A stretch of DNA of 64,000 nucleotides from Vibrio algarum (GCF_028204155.1 NZ_JAQLOI010000003.1:1488001-1552000); one strand, 5' to 3'; counted from the stretch's first letter, positions 54,174 through 63,364 are shown. Translations and numbers: made by a program. Notes: generated by a model from the sequence alone, not told the origin.

Positions 54174-55901
54174 ATGACTAAAAACAACAAACCAATTCGA
54201 ATGATGTTGGCGCATATTAACGATACGCACTCTTACTTCGAACCACATTCACTTCAGCTCAATCTCAGTATAGATAATCAGGTGATTTCTCCATACGTGA
54301 GTAACGGTGGTTTTGCAAGAATAGCTACGCGCGTAAATCAGTTAAGAAATGAAGCGAGTGTATTAAATCGAGAATTCATGTTTTTTCATGCTGGAGACTG
54401 CTTCCAAGGAACGCTCTATTTTTCTTTGTTTAAAGGAAAAGCAAATGCGGATCTCTTAAACGCGTTGCAGATAGATGCAATGGCTCTTGGTAACCATGAA
54501 TTGGATATGGGAAACCAACCTGTAGCGGAGTTTTTAGACAGAATAAATTTCCCGATTCTCGCTGGTAATTGGGATCTATCGAATGAGTCGAATGATAAGT
54601 CAAATAGGCTAAGTACAAAATCAAATTTATATCATTATAACCTAGAATCCAAAACCGCACGTTGGATCACTAAGGATGTCCAAGGCGAAAAAATCGCTAT
54701 TTTTGGAGTATCAATGGATCAGATGGAAGAAATCGCAAATCCTGACTCTGATACACGATTCGTCAACACGTTTGAAACCGTGAAACATACAATTAAAGCC
54801 ATCAAAAGCCGAGGTATTAACAAAATAATTTTATTGAGTCATCTTGGCTTCGATGTAGATATAGAATTGGCGAGAGAAGTCGAAGGGCTTGCATTAATTA
54901 TTGGTGGACATTCACATACACTTCAAGGTGATTTTACCTCGTTAGGCTTGGCTGATAATGGAGACTATGGTGTTGTAATTAATCAAACTAGAATCGTTCA
55001 ATCTGGACTGCATGCACAGGCGATAGGTCACTGTGAAATAGACTTTGATGCCGATGGAACAGTCAGTCGTTTCGTCGGTCGCAATGAGCTTCTTTTAGGA
55101 CGCAGGTTATGTATAGATGCAAGTTTATCAGAAGTAAATACAGATTATCTGCACGAAAAAGCACAGGCTTTTTTAAAAGATCGTTCTGACGTTGTTATCT
55201 GCAAGAAAGATCCTTATGTTCAAAGTATATTGCAAGATAAATATATTCCTAAGGTAAGGGTACTTCAACAAACCATCATAGGGAATGTGTCTATGCCACT
55301 TCGGCACATTCGTGTGCCGGACGAGTTCGGTGGAAGCGATATTGTTCCATTGGTCGCAAAATCGTTTTATTACTCGATGTGTAACGCGGGACATGATGTT
55401 CAATTTGCAATACATAATGCAGGAGGGGTAAGAACATCCCTAAATCCAGGCGATATCTCTGTGGCAGATATTGCCGGAAAACTATTGCCTTTTGCCGTTC
55501 CAATTGGTGTTTACTATATCAAAGGTAAATACTTAACCCAGATATTGGAAGGGGCGATAAACAACGCGTTGAATAACGGTGTAACAGGAACAGGAAGTGG
55601 GAGTTACCCATACTGTTATAATCTTGATTTTAAATATGAATATTCAAATAATAAAGGAAATCGCATTACTGATTTACAGATCAAGTCTTCCGAAGGAATT
55701 TGGAAGAAAATCGAATGCGAGCAAATCTATTGTGGTACTTCATCTGCCTATACGATGAAGGGTAAAGAAGGGTATAGCGCAATATTAAATATGGAAGGTG
55801 TAGGAGTTGTGACCCAAGCATCTATGGCTGATTGCTTTATAGAATTACTTAATTCTCAACTAGATGCGTTAGAGAAACTTACACCCGAACTGAAAAATTG
55901 A
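54174..55901 (+). CDS. 5'-nucleotidase/metallophosphatase without signal peptide
   Basis: 575 residues of the UshA/CpdB family. The dinuclear-metal motifs are present: LAHINDTHSYF, FHAGDCFQGTLYF, LGNHELDMG, LLSHLGFD and GGHSHTLQG; the C-terminal substrate domain has NAGGVRTSLNPGDIS and GTGSGSYPYC. Family members are normally exported, but this one begins MTKNNKPIRMMLAH with no signal peptide, so it is probably cytoplasmic. Substrate probably a nucleotide or other phosphomonoester. Confidence 0.85.
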   Translation: MTKNNKPIRMMLAHINDTHSYFEPHSLQLNLSIDNQVISPYVSNGGFARIATRVNQLRNEASVLNREFMFFHAGDCFQGTLYFSLFKGKANADLLNALQIDAMALGNHELDMGNQPVAEFLDRINFPILAGNWDLSNESNDKSNRLSTKSNLYHYNLESKTARWITKDVQGEKIAIFGVSMDQMEEIANPDSDTRFVNTFETVKHTIKAIKSRGINKIILLSHLGFDVDIELAREVEGLALIIGGHSHTLQGDFTSLGLADNGDYGVVINQTRIVQSGLHAQAIGHCEIDFDADGTVSRFVGRNELLLGRRLCIDASLSEVNTDYLHEKAQAFLKDRSDVVICKKDPYVQSILQDKYIPKVRVLQQTIIGNVSMPLRHIRVPDEFGGSDIVPLVAKSFYYSMCNAGHDVQFAIHNAGGVRTSLNPGDISVADIAGKLLPFAVPIGVYYIKGKYLTQILEGAINNALNNGVTGTGSGSYPYCYNLDFKYEYSNNKGNRITDLQIKSSEGIWKKIECEQIYCGTSSAYTMKGKEGYSAILNMEGVGVVTQASMADCFIELLNSQLDALEKLTPELKN

Positions 55902-56003
55902 TCAATTAATAACCTGTGGCACTGGTTTTGCATTTCTAATGGTTAATTATAACTTTCAGAAGGTTATAGTTCAGTTTTATCATTAGTAAGTGGAGAGCCG
56001 TAT

Positions 56004-56099
56004 ATGTGGAATACCGACTTAATTGATACCGTAGTCATTCTAGGGTGGGTAGGAGCGTGGTCAACACTCGTCTACTTTGTCCCTCTTACTGGAATGTAA
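56004..56099 (+). CDS. 31-residue single-span membrane protein
   Basis: A short gene complete with ribosome site (AGTGGAGAG), ATG, 31 codons and a strong terminator starting at its stop codon. Product MWNTDLIDTVVILGWVGAWS continuing TLVYFVPLTGM is one hydrophobic helix with an acidic N-terminus. The transcription-unit architecture makes it a likely real small membrane protein. No homolog recognised. Confidence 0.6.
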   Translation: MWNTDLIDTVVILGWVGAWSTLVYFVPLTGM

Positions 56100-56126
56100 A
56101 AAAAGGAGCGTTTAGCTCCTTTTTTA
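56098..56126 (+). terminator. Intrinsic terminator after the 31-codon gene
   Basis: Stem AAAAAGGAGC with GCTCCTTTTT, 5-nt loop, T-run following. It overlaps the stop codon of the small gene. Confidence 0.85.
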
Positions 56127-56516
56127 CGATCGCTATTTCTATCCGACGGCTTAAAATTACTGGTAAACCAAACCTGGGGTTGAACTGATGTGTGCGATTG
56201 ATAAAATCGAATGGGATTTGCATCAGTTAAATTTATTATAAATCGTTTTTGTTGTCAGTTATAAAGTTTATTTATGTAAGTATTATGTTACGGCGCGATG
56301 GCGTTTCGAGTATGTGAGTAGCTGTATTCACGAATTAAAGCCATTATGCAGACGATATTCAATAATAGTGAATATAATCCCACTCCAATGTTAGTGGTTT
56401 GTTGCATTAGATTTTCTAATCCAAAAATGCAAATAATGTCATTTATATTTAACCTAAAAACAGCCTAAAATCTTTTATATAGAAACAGCAATCACAATAA
56501 ATTTAGAGAGGCTATT
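56127..56516. other. 390-bp intergenic stretch, no gene seen
   Basis: AT-rich. The only structures noticed are a weak 5-bp inverted repeat near 56370 (ATTCA, TGAAT). It presumably includes the promoter for the 63-codon gene at 56517, which has AGAGAGG upstream. Confidence 0.4.
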
Positions 56517-56708
56517 ATGACTCAAGTAATGCATGCGGACACAGTTATTGTTCCAACCTCTACGGAAAAGAAACCTTACGCGGTAAGTATCAAAGGATTG
56601 ATTGCACACATTTTAGATATTCTTTTTGTTAGCAGTGAAGTGGATAAAACGTATTATTCAAGCGACCTTTCAAGTCACATGCAAAAAGATGTAGGTATGA
56701 TTCGTTAA
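56517..56708 (+). CDS. Small protein of unknown function
   Basis: 63 residues, MTQVMHADTVIVPTSTEKKP then IKGLIAHILDILFVSSEVDK, one amphipathic or weakly membrane-seeking helix in the middle. Ribosome site TAGAGAGGC and a terminator 23 bp after the stop support a real gene. No family recognised. Confidence 0.6.
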   Translation: MTQVMHADTVIVPTSTEKKPYAVSIKGLIAHILDILFVSSEVDKTYYSSDLSSHMQKDVGMIR

Positions 56709-56730
56709 GCCTAATATCTCAATAGTTCTT

Positions 56731-56770
56731 AAAAACCTCAAGTACGTTTGTTATGTGCTTGGGGTTTTTT
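56731..56770 (+). terminator. Intrinsic terminator
   Basis: Stem AAAAACCTCAAG with CTTGGGGTTTTT (one G-T pair), followed by more T; ends the 63-codon gene. Confidence 0.75.
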
Positions 56771-56836
56771 ATTAGTTGTTTAAACAGCTAAACTTATGGT
56801 AAACGTTACCTAACACCGAGAACTCGGTACATAGCC

Positions 56837-57229
56837 ATGGACAATAAACTAATCTTGATACGTGGTTTGCCAGGTTCAGGAAAAAGTACATTAGCAAGAA
56901 ATTATGTTGATAATAAAATCAACCCTTTAATACATTTAGAAACAGACATGTATTTTTTAGATAAACAGGGTGTTTATCGCTTCGAAGCGAAACAACTTTC
57001 TAATGCTCACCGGTGGTGTCAATCTAAAACAAAAGAGGCACTGCTACTTGGGTCTTCAGTTGTTGTCTCCAATACGTTTGTGCAGCGCTGGGAAATGAAA
57101 CCATACATACAAATGGCCAAACAACTAGAGGTTACGTTAGACGTGGTGGTTTGCCGTAAAAACTATGGAAGCATACATAACATACCGTTAGAAACGATAA
57201 ATCGAATGAGAAAAAAGTGGCAGGAATAA
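56837..57229 (+). CDS. P-loop ATP-binding kinase-like protein
   Basis: 130 residues with Walker A GLPGSGKST at 10-18, ETDMYF as the likely Walker B/acceptor region, and VVVSNTFVQRWEM typical of small N4BP2-like/AAA_33 kinases. Possibly phosphorylates a small molecule or RNA end. Cytosolic, stand-alone. No partner antitoxin is seen, so a zeta-toxin role is unlikely. Confidence 0.75.
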   Translation: MDNKLILIRGLPGSGKSTLARNYVDNKINPLIHLETDMYFLDKQGVYRFEAKQLSNAHRWCQSKTKEALLLGSSVVVSNTFVQRWEMKPYIQMAKQLEVTLDVVVCRKNYGSIHNIPLETINRMRKKWQE

Positions 57230-57292
57230 GTTTAAAGGTAATAAGCATATAAAGCGCAGTGTATACGCCTTATATGCTCATGTACGGTAATG

Positions 57293-57859
57293 CTATTTCT
57301 TACGACAGAACTCTGCAATAACATACATAGATTGGCCGTTTGCTCTACCTGAAACCAGTCTAGGGTCATCGCCAAGGCTTATACCACGTATAACGGTGCC
57401 TTGTTTAATGACTTGATTGGTTCCTTTAACAGGAAGGTCTTTAGTTACCGTTACGTCGTCACCTTTTTTTAGTTCAACACCGTTAATGTCACGTGGTTTT
57501 TCATCGTCATCGTCCATACCGATTTCCGCCCACTTAGCAACATCTTCTTCTAGATACATCATATCAAGCAGGTCAGTAGCCCAAGCTTCCGATTCAGAAA
57601 GTTTTTTAAGTTGACGCCAGGCCGTTACTTGAACGGGGGGCACAGGACTCCACATGCTGTCGTTTAAACAACGCCAATGATTAACATCAACGGTTTCAGG
57701 ATTTTCTATCTGTCCATTACAGGTTTCACAAATCATGATTGCGTGATCAACTGTGACTTGAGAATGCGGAGAAACGATGAATGGACTAAGTGCAGACTCT
57801 GCTCCACAAAGTTCACATTTAGATTCGCAACGTTCGAGCATTGTAGCTTCTGTAGACAT
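57293..57859 (-). CDS. PhnA/YjdM family zinc-ribbon protein
   Basis: 188 residues from the ATG at 57859 (the frame is open to 57910). N-terminal zinc ribbon CESKCELCGAESALS with MICETCNGQI; C-terminal PhnA domain containing GDDVTVTKDLPVKGTNQVIK and QGTVIRGISL. Historically linked to phosphonate genes, but the exact function is unsettled; no phn genes are nearby. Confidence 0.85.
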   Translation of the reverse strand: MSTEATMLERCESKCELCGAESALSPFIVSPHSQVTVDHAIMICETCNGQIENPETVDVNHWRCLNDSMWSPVPPVQVTAWRQLKKLSESEAWATDLLDMMYLEEDVAKWAEIGMDDDDEKPRDINGVELKKGDDVTVTKDLPVKGTNQVIKQGTVIRGISLGDDPRLVSGRANGQSMYVIAEFCRKK

Positions 57860-57978
57860 TTTTAAATTACCGTAATAGTTAAATTTTAGCTGTATTATCC
57901 ACGTTCTCAATTTTTATAAAAGTAATTATTTTTAGGTTTATAATTATCAAATATAAATCTCGGGATCTATTGACAACG

Positions 57979-58761
57979 TCATAGCCTACACATCGGTTTT
58001 TTAGCATTACTGTTAGACAGTGTATCCGCTTTTTGGCTTAAATCTGCAATTCTAGTGTTATGCGACGGGTGGGTGGAAAGTAACTCTGGAGGTTGATTAC
58101 CTCCGGATGCTTTTGCCATATTTTTCCATAAATCTATACTTTGGTATGGATTGAATCCTGCCTTCGCCATGATCTCTAAACCTACAATATCGGCTTCTGA
58201 TTCTTGTGTTCGTCCGTATGGCAATAAGACACCATACTGTACTCCTAATCCGAGTGCTGCCATGGCCACTCCCTGATATTCGCTATCATTTAATGTGGCG
58301 TTAGTAACTTGAAGTCCGACGTTAGCTAGCTGGGCTTGAGACATTCTTTCGTTGCTATGGTCGGCCAATACATGCGCGATTTCATGGCCAATAACCGTAG
58401 CAAGTTGATCCTGGTTCTCTGCTACCTTTAATAAACCTGTATACACGCCAATTTTTCCTCCGGGTAAAGCAAAGGCATTGACCTGCTCGCTATCAAAAAC
58501 AACCACCTCCCAAGTGGTAAATCCTTCTTGTTTTTCTACGTAAGGCAATAGAGCATTGGTCACACACTGAACGTAATCTATCGTTTTATGATCAGTGCTG
58601 ATTTTTTGTTCTTTTTTCATAGATTCAAATGACTCAGCCCCTAGACTATTCATCTGTTGGTCTGAAAACATGATAATTTGATGTCGACCAGTAGGGGATG
58701 AGCTACAGGCGATAAGCGATAATGTTAGGGTCGAAAGTAATGCTTTTTGTAGTCCATTCAC
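57979..58761 (-). CDS. M48 family metalloprotease lipoprotein
   Basis: 260 residues. Lipoprotein signal with lipobox LIAC (Cys19), zinc-protease motif H126EIAH130, third ligand Glu in ESEADIVGLEIM. Resembles LoiP/YcaL-type outer-membrane-anchored quality-control proteases. Divergent from the thioesterase gene. Confidence 0.88.
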   Translation of the reverse strand: MNGLQKALLSTLTLSLIACSSSPTGRHQIIMFSDQQMNSLGAESFESMKKEQKISTDHKTIDYVQCVTNALLPYVEKQEGFTTWEVVVFDSEQVNAFALPGGKIGVYTGLLKVAENQDQLATVIGHEIAHVLADHSNERMSQAQLANVGLQVTNATLNDSEYQGVAMAALGLGVQYGVLLPYGRTQESEADIVGLEIMAKAGFNPYQSIDLWKNMAKASGGNQPPELLSTHPSHNTRIADLSQKADTLSNSNAKKPMCRL

Positions 58762-58845
58762 GTATAACGTCCTAATACAACGACTAATTTATTGGAATAA
58801 TAGCAGGTCTAGTTACTGCTGTTCAATTACCTATAAGGATCTTAA

Positions 58846-59286
58846 ATGTCTATTTGGAAAAAAGCGATCTCACTAGATATTCTTAACGATAGTTCAAAAA
58901 ACACATTAATCGAACACCTAAAAATAGAATATTCAGAAATAGGGGGCGATTCTATCTCTGCAGTAATGCCTGTTGCCCACTTTACTCATCAACCACTGGG
59001 TATGCTACATGGCGGTGCATCTGTCGTACTTGCAGAAACACTCGGCTCTGTTGCTGCTAATTTTAGTGTGAGCAATGAGTATTATTGTGTTGGACTAGAT
59101 ATAAACGCAAATCATATAAGAGCGATGCGTCATGGCGTGGTAACCGGTAAAGCTCAGCCTATACACATAGGAGCGACAACACAGGTTTGGCAAATCAATA
59201 TCGTTGATGAAAGAGAGCGTTTGGTTTGTACTAGCAGGTTGACTATAGCTGTTATGAAACATAAGCGAGCCAACAATGTTAATTGA
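58846..59286 (+). CDS. Hotdog-fold thioesterase (MenI/YdiI-like)
   Basis: 146 residues: HFTHQPLGMLHGGASVVLAE with the catalytic Glu, GLDINANHIRAM, and TGKAQPIHIGATTQVWQI. Matches 1,4-dihydroxy-2-naphthoyl-CoA or aryl-CoA thioesterases. Overlaps the following DUF3389 gene by 11 bp, so they are translated together. MenI versus EntH-type specificity cannot be decided here. Confidence 0.85.
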   Translation: MSIWKKAISLDILNDSSKNTLIEHLKIEYSEIGGDSISAVMPVAHFTHQPLGMLHGGASVVLAETLGSVAANFSVSNEYYCVGLDINANHIRAMRHGVVTGKAQPIHIGATTQVWQINIVDERERLVCTSRLTIAVMKHKRANNVN

Positions 59287-59509
59287 GTTCACAGCCGGAA
59301 AAATAATCGCGAACCAACATGAGGTTGTGGTCAGGTTAGTGGGTGATCAGATGGTTACAATGCAGGCACAGATTGATGCAATACAGCTCATTGGGAAAGG
59401 GGCAAATGTTGTGCTTGCTAATGCGGGGGAGTGCAAATGGTCTATTAAACTAGATAGTGAATCACAACTGTTAGCGTTGTCGCAAGTTGTTGGTATTGCG
59501 GTGGAATAG
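59276..59509 (+). CDS. DUF3389 family protein
   Basis: 77 residues, MLIEFTAGKIIANQHEVVVR then LIGKGANVVLANAGECKWSI. I recall this as the Vibrionaceae DUF3389 family, of unknown function. Translationally coupled to the thioesterase gene. Confidence 0.7.
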   Translation: MLIEFTAGKIIANQHEVVVRLVGDQMVTMQAQIDAIQLIGKGANVVLANAGECKWSIKLDSESQLLALSQVVGIAVE

Positions 59510-59594
59510 ATTAACGATACTTGTTCTCTATGATAAAATGAGGAAATTAACTATGTTAACAAACAGCATCTTCAGTAAGTGAGATTTCCTCTTT

Positions 59595-61331
59595 ATGAGT
59601 AGCCCAAGACTAAGAACACAGTTTGAATCTCTATTTGAACATTTCAAAGGTCAAGATAGTGACATTCAACTAGATGAAATCATCTCTATTCTATTTTGTA
59701 CTCGGCGAAATGCTCGAATTGTTTTGAATAAAATGGCTGACCAAGGATGGATAGAATGGCACCCCGCAGCGGGACGTGGCAATTTATCTACAATTATTTT
59801 CAAAAGAAATCAGCAAGATGTCAGCGAAAGTTTAGCTAAGAAATATCTGGATGAGGGGCGAATAGAACAAGCATTTTCTGTTTTAAAAAAAGATGCAGGA
59901 AAATTAACAAAGGTAATCGAAGATTATTTAGGGGTAACCCATGATGAAGGTTTGCAGTACGTAAGGCTGCCATACTACCGTCAATTATCAATGCTTAACC
60001 CGACTAAGCCTCACAGACGCTCCGAGCAAAATATTATTCGTCAAATTTTTAGTGGCTTAACTAAATTAGATGAAAATGATCAACTTCAGCCGGATCTTGC
60101 TCATACTTGGGAATCAAATGATGGTAAGAATTGGCGGTTCTATTTAAGGCCAGGAGTACGTTTCCACAACGGTGATTTGTTGCAGGTAAATCATATAGTT
60201 GACTCTATTACCATTCTGTCTGGCAATTGCTCCTTCGATAAGAAGTTCTCAACAAGTAATAGTGGCCCACATACACTGTTCGGCCATATATTTGCAGTCA
60301 GTTCACCTGAAGCTTGGGTTATCGATATAGCCTTATCTGTTACAGATTGGCATTTACCCTTACTACTCGCAGAGTCTAACGCAAAAATAATGCCTCCAAC
60401 TGAGTGGATCTCTAGTAAATTTGACTTAATCCCGATAGGTACTGGTCCCTATAAAGTGAAATTGAACAATGAAAAGCGCTTGGTCTTGGAAGCGTTCGAT
60501 AATTATTTTGGTTACCGACCGTTAGTGGATGTTGTGGAAGTATGGGTTATAGATCAAGCCTATTCAAGTATGGTCTTTCCTAGCTTAAGTAACCCTATAA
60601 AAGGAAAATCATCGGACGTTGACGGAGTTAAGCTTGATCCTGGTTGCACTTTTTTGCTTTTGAATCGAAAAAATGGTTTGGCGAAAGATGAGCACTGGGC
60701 GAATTATTTTTGTTCAACCTTAAGCTCATTTAATTTGTATCGATTGCTGCCTGAAGAGACAATAATTGACCTTGGCTTACTACCTGCCTACGGTTTAAAA
60801 CCGGGATGGCAGCATTCTAGATTGGGAACGGATAAGTGCACACCTCCATCGATAGAACGAGTGACCGTCGCTTATCATGCTCAGCATCCTGTTTTTCCAG
60901 CGCTAGCCAAAACAATAGCTAAATTACTGGCAAAAGATAAACTTATCGTTGAATTTAAAAAATATCAACATTATCTAGAAGACTTAACGGATGTTGATAT
61001 TTGGCTTAAACCGATGGGAATAGGAACAGATAGAGATGATGCGTTAGCAGGTTGGCTTATGAATTATAGCAACGTTAATGAGATGAGTAATAGTTCGGAT
61101 TTTGTTCAGTGGTGTGGACTTGTCGAAGGATGGAGACGCGATAAAAATACTCAATTTCCTGCGAGAAAACTTGGTAAGGCCCTCGTAGAGTCTAAGCAGA
61201 TAATCCCGCTATTTCATTGTTGGTTAGGCGTAAACAAAGAACACTGCGGAACACTTCAGAACGCGACTTGCAATGCGCTTGGTTGGTTCGATTTTAGCGG
61301 GGTATGGGTAAAGCCCAAAAACACGCGTTAA
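59595..61331 (+). CDS. SgrR-family transcriptional regulator
   Basis: 578 residues. N-terminal winged helix-turn-helix (about 5-110: DEIISILFCTRRNARIVLNK), then an extracellular-solute-binding-like (SBP_bac_5) domain (LRPGVRFHNGDLLQVNHIVD and IPIGTGPYKV), the SgrR layout, in which the domain senses a sugar-phosphate-type signal. Start at 59595 lacks a strong ribosome site (TTTCCTCTTT). No sgrS-like RNA is apparent upstream. Confidence 0.85.
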   Translation: MSSPRLRTQFESLFEHFKGQDSDIQLDEIISILFCTRRNARIVLNKMADQGWIEWHPAAGRGNLSTIIFKRNQQDVSESLAKKYLDEGRIEQAFSVLKKDAGKLTKVIEDYLGVTHDEGLQYVRLPYYRQLSMLNPTKPHRRSEQNIIRQIFSGLTKLDENDQLQPDLAHTWESNDGKNWRFYLRPGVRFHNGDLLQVNHIVDSITILSGNCSFDKKFSTSNSGPHTLFGHIFAVSSPEAWVIDIALSVTDWHLPLLLAESNAKIMPPTEWISSKFDLIPIGTGPYKVKLNNEKRLVLEAFDNYFGYRPLVDVVEVWVIDQAYSSMVFPSLSNPIKGKSSDVDGVKLDPGCTFLLLNRKNGLAKDEHWANYFCSTLSSFNLYRLLPEETIIDLGLLPAYGLKPGWQHSRLGTDKCTPPSIERVTVAYHAQHPVFPALAKTIAKLLAKDKLIVEFKKYQHYLEDLTDVDIWLKPMGIGTDRDDALAGWLMNYSNVNEMSNSSDFVQWCGLVEGWRRDKNTQFPARKLGKALVESKQIIPLFHCWLGVNKEHCGTLQNATCNALGWFDFSGVWVKPKNTR

Positions 61332-61332
61332 A

Positions 61333-61355
61333 AAGCCAGTAATCGTTACTGGCTT
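61333..61355. terminator. Bidirectional terminator
   Basis: Stem AAGCCAGTAA with TTACTGGCTT, loop TCG, A-rich on both sides; begins right after the SgrR stop and also lies past the end of the minus-strand small gene. Confidence 0.75.
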
Positions 61356-61366
61356 AAAAAATATAT

Positions 61367-61543
61367 TCAGTCTTTGTCTTTGTTTTCTGCAAGAAACTCT
61401 TTAATAAATCGTCTAATTTCTCTTGCGGCGGAAGTATCCATATCCTCACACATTGAGACGAATTTGTCTCGTTGCTCACCGTTAATTCGTATAATTAATT
61501 GGCTATCTTTCTTATTGGACTCTTTTTTATTTTTTGAAGTCAC
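61367..61543 (-). CDS. Ribbon-helix-helix-like small protein with GTG start
   Basis: 58 residues from GTG 61543, with ribosome site TAAGGTAAC upstream. Lys-rich N-terminus (MTSKNKKESNKKD), then QLIIRINGEQRDKFVSMCED and TSAAREIRRFIKEFLAEN, the beta-strand/helix/helix pattern of Arc/CopG-like DNA-binding proteins. No partner toxin is adjacent. Missed by ATG-based calling. Confidence 0.65.
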   Translation of the reverse strand: MTSKNKKESNKKDSQLIIRINGEQRDKFVSMCEDMDTSAAREIRRFIKEFLAENKDKD

Positions 61544-61734
61544 AATGTTACCTTAAATCTGTATATACAACGCATAGGACTTTACTGGCTTACAACGACT
61601 TTAGTCAATGGTTTTAGCTAATATATGCTATTTATATTGAATAAATGATTACAAACTAGGCATTTTGGGCAGTAATACCTAGCAACTTTTTAAGCATTAG
61701 GAACCGCAATAAAATAGTCGGTTACACTATTTTT

Positions 61735-61763
61735 ATATTGGTGCTTTTTTGAAGCACCAATAT
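61735..61763 (-). terminator. Hairpin after the 152-residue gene
   Basis: 12-bp perfect stem ATATTGGTGCTT with AAGCACCAATAT, 5-nt loop, 20 bp beyond the stop of the minus-strand gene at 61784. Confidence 0.6.
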
Positions 61764-61783
61764 TCTTGAACCTTAGAACTAGG

Positions 61784-62242
61784 CTATTTCTCAAATACTT
61801 CGATAAAATCACGTTTTAGTATCGGATCACGTCGTGCCTTTTTTGTCTGCTTAACCATATCTTTAACGCAGTTATAAAGGACCTGATCGAGTAGTTGAGT
61901 CCGATAGTCTTCTTGTTCTTGCTCGTTCATATCTTTTGGTAAGTCAAGCGTTTTGAATTCTTCCATAAAGTTAATACCAGCAAATGCTTGGCTTACCGAA
62001 ATTAATGCATGAAACTGTTCAAAGTTGTCTAATACATTTTGTGCGCTTGCTGGCATGCTGTTCCAAGCTTCTCTAACGGCTTCTTCCGATACTTCATGTA
62101 TGGAAACGACCATATTTAGCATTTCTTCAGGAACCTGATCAAACTCGATCACTTTTCTAAGTTCTGCGGATACGGTACTAAGATCGATAAGAGTTTCATC
62201 TGAGCTTTGTTCTTCGGTAGAAATATTAGTTTCTGTAGACAT
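61784..62242 (-). CDS. Conserved hypothetical acidic protein
   Basis: 152 residues: Glu/Ser-rich N-terminus, then a helical region with VREAWNSMPASAQNVLDNFE and, near the end, KQTKKARRDPILKRDFIEVF. No signal peptide; cytosolic. Family not recognised. Confidence 0.6.
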   Translation of the reverse strand: MSTETNISTEEQSSDETLIDLSTVSAELRKVIEFDQVPEEMLNMVVSIHEVSEEAVREAWNSMPASAQNVLDNFEQFHALISVSQAFAGINFMEEFKTLDLPKDMNEQEQEDYRTQLLDQVLYNCVKDMVKQTKKARRDPILKRDFIEVFEK

Positions 62243-62391
62243 AATGGATTCAGTATTAAGGGATTATTAACACATGCTAAAAAGAACACCATGAAAGTCA
62301 ACCATTACCGTCAAAACACACCAATAAAGTGGGGAATAGGAAGGTAATTAGTCACACTGTCACCTTATTTGTTCGCTTATTAATCAAAAAA

Positions 62392-62410
62392 AGCCACCTA
62401 AGTGGTGGCT
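62392..62410 (-). terminator. Terminator of the cold-shock gene
   Basis: Stem AGCCACC with GGTGGCT, loop TAAGT; on the minus strand TTTTTTTGATT follows, giving a classical intrinsic terminator. Confidence 0.85.
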
Positions 62411-62450
62411 CATATTTTTGTACAAACAAATAGAACGTTGTTGCAGCGAA

Positions 62451-62663
62451 TTAAATAACGCTTACGTCTTCTGCTTGTGGGCCCTTCTGCCCATCTGTTA
62501 CGACAAACGACACATGTTGGCCATCTTCAAGGTTTCTTCGACCAGTACCACTGATAGCTGAAAAATGAACGAATACATCTTTGCCACCATTTTCTGGTGT
62601 GATGAATCCAAATCCCTTATCTTGGTTGAACCATTTTACTATGCCGTTGACTTTTTCACTCAT
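62451..62663 (-). CDS. Cold-shock domain protein (CspA family)
   Basis: 70 residues, single S1-like cold-shock domain: GIVKWFNQDKGFGFITPENG (RNP1) and KDVFVHFSAI (RNP2). RNA/ssDNA chaperone. The leader of more than 200 bp upstream (to about 62880) is long, as in cold-inducible csp genes. Paralog identity (CspA, C, D or E type) cannot be assigned. Confidence 0.92.
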   Translation of the reverse strand: MSEKVNGIVKWFNQDKGFGFITPENGGKDVFVHFSAISGTGRRNLEDGQHVSFVVTDGQKGPQAEDVSVI

Positions 62664-62917
62664 AATTAAACTCTACGTAGATATCGGTTTGATGCAAACA
62701 ATCAGTTAAATGCGATCCTTTGGGATTGCTGTTAACCGTTTTTGGCGATTAACACTAGTGAGTTATCCATTCGACTAGTTGTTAACTGTCTGATGTAAAA
62801 GCACATCAGAAATTTAACCGTACATTAACCCTTTTTAGTGTTCCAGTTAAAGTATGATGAATATATGTAAGTTGTGATCTGTATTCTTTTTAATCGTTTG
62901 ACTGTTGTAAAACGTAA
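62664..62917 (-). promoter_or_regulatory. Long 5' leader of the cold-shock gene and DUF1499 3' flank
   Basis: 254 bp without a gene. AT-rich with several GTTAAC/TTAACA inverted words between 62730 and 62830 that could form the temperature-responsive leader expected of csp mRNAs. This is inference from position. Confidence 0.4.
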
Positions 62918-63364
62918 CTATTTCAAGCCATTATACAGTTCTGAAAATTGTTCGTAACGCGCCTTGTTTAGTCCTCGATCGCTGTACCCTACGCGAGATT
63001 GTGAACGATAGTGGATAAGTTTGTTTTTTTCGTCAAAATAAAGTTCAACGTCATCATGAAACTTCATCGTTTCAGTTGTAAAAATAACGTGCAGATAATC
63101 TTCTCGTTCCAACTCAACACTGTTACTAGGTAACTGAGCAAAAACGCGTTTTACATTTTTCTTCGCGTCATCAATACTGTTAAATGTAAATGGGGCCACT
63201 TTTTTATCTTCAACATCTGTTTGGCTCGATACGGCATTCGGTGAAGATGGCATAGGGGATAGTTGCCCATCTGCTACACCTATGTAAGATGGCGTTACGT
63301 TGTTTTTATAAAACATAAATGCGACTAAAACGACGATCAAAACGAGAGCTATTTTATATATCAT
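62918..63364 (-). CDS. DUF1499 family membrane-anchored protein
   Basis: 148 residues: one N-terminal membrane helix (IALVLIVVLVAFMFY), a Pro/Ser linker, and a DUF1499 domain (LHVIFTTETMKFHDDVELYF, IHYRSQSRVGYSDRGLNKAR). Periplasmic-facing domain of unknown function. Confidence 0.82.
   Translation of the reverse strand: MIYKIALVLIVVLVAFMFYKNNVTPSYIGVADGQLSPMPSSPNAVSSQTDVEDKKVAPFTFNSIDDAKKNVKRVFAQLPSNSVELEREDYLHVIFTTETMKFHDDVELYFDEKNKLIHYRSQSRVGYSDRGLNKARYEQFSELYNGLK

Noticed and set aside
56837..57229. Zeta-toxin interpretation of the P-loop protein
   Set aside because: No antitoxin gene beside it and the motifs fit small N4BP2-like kinases better.
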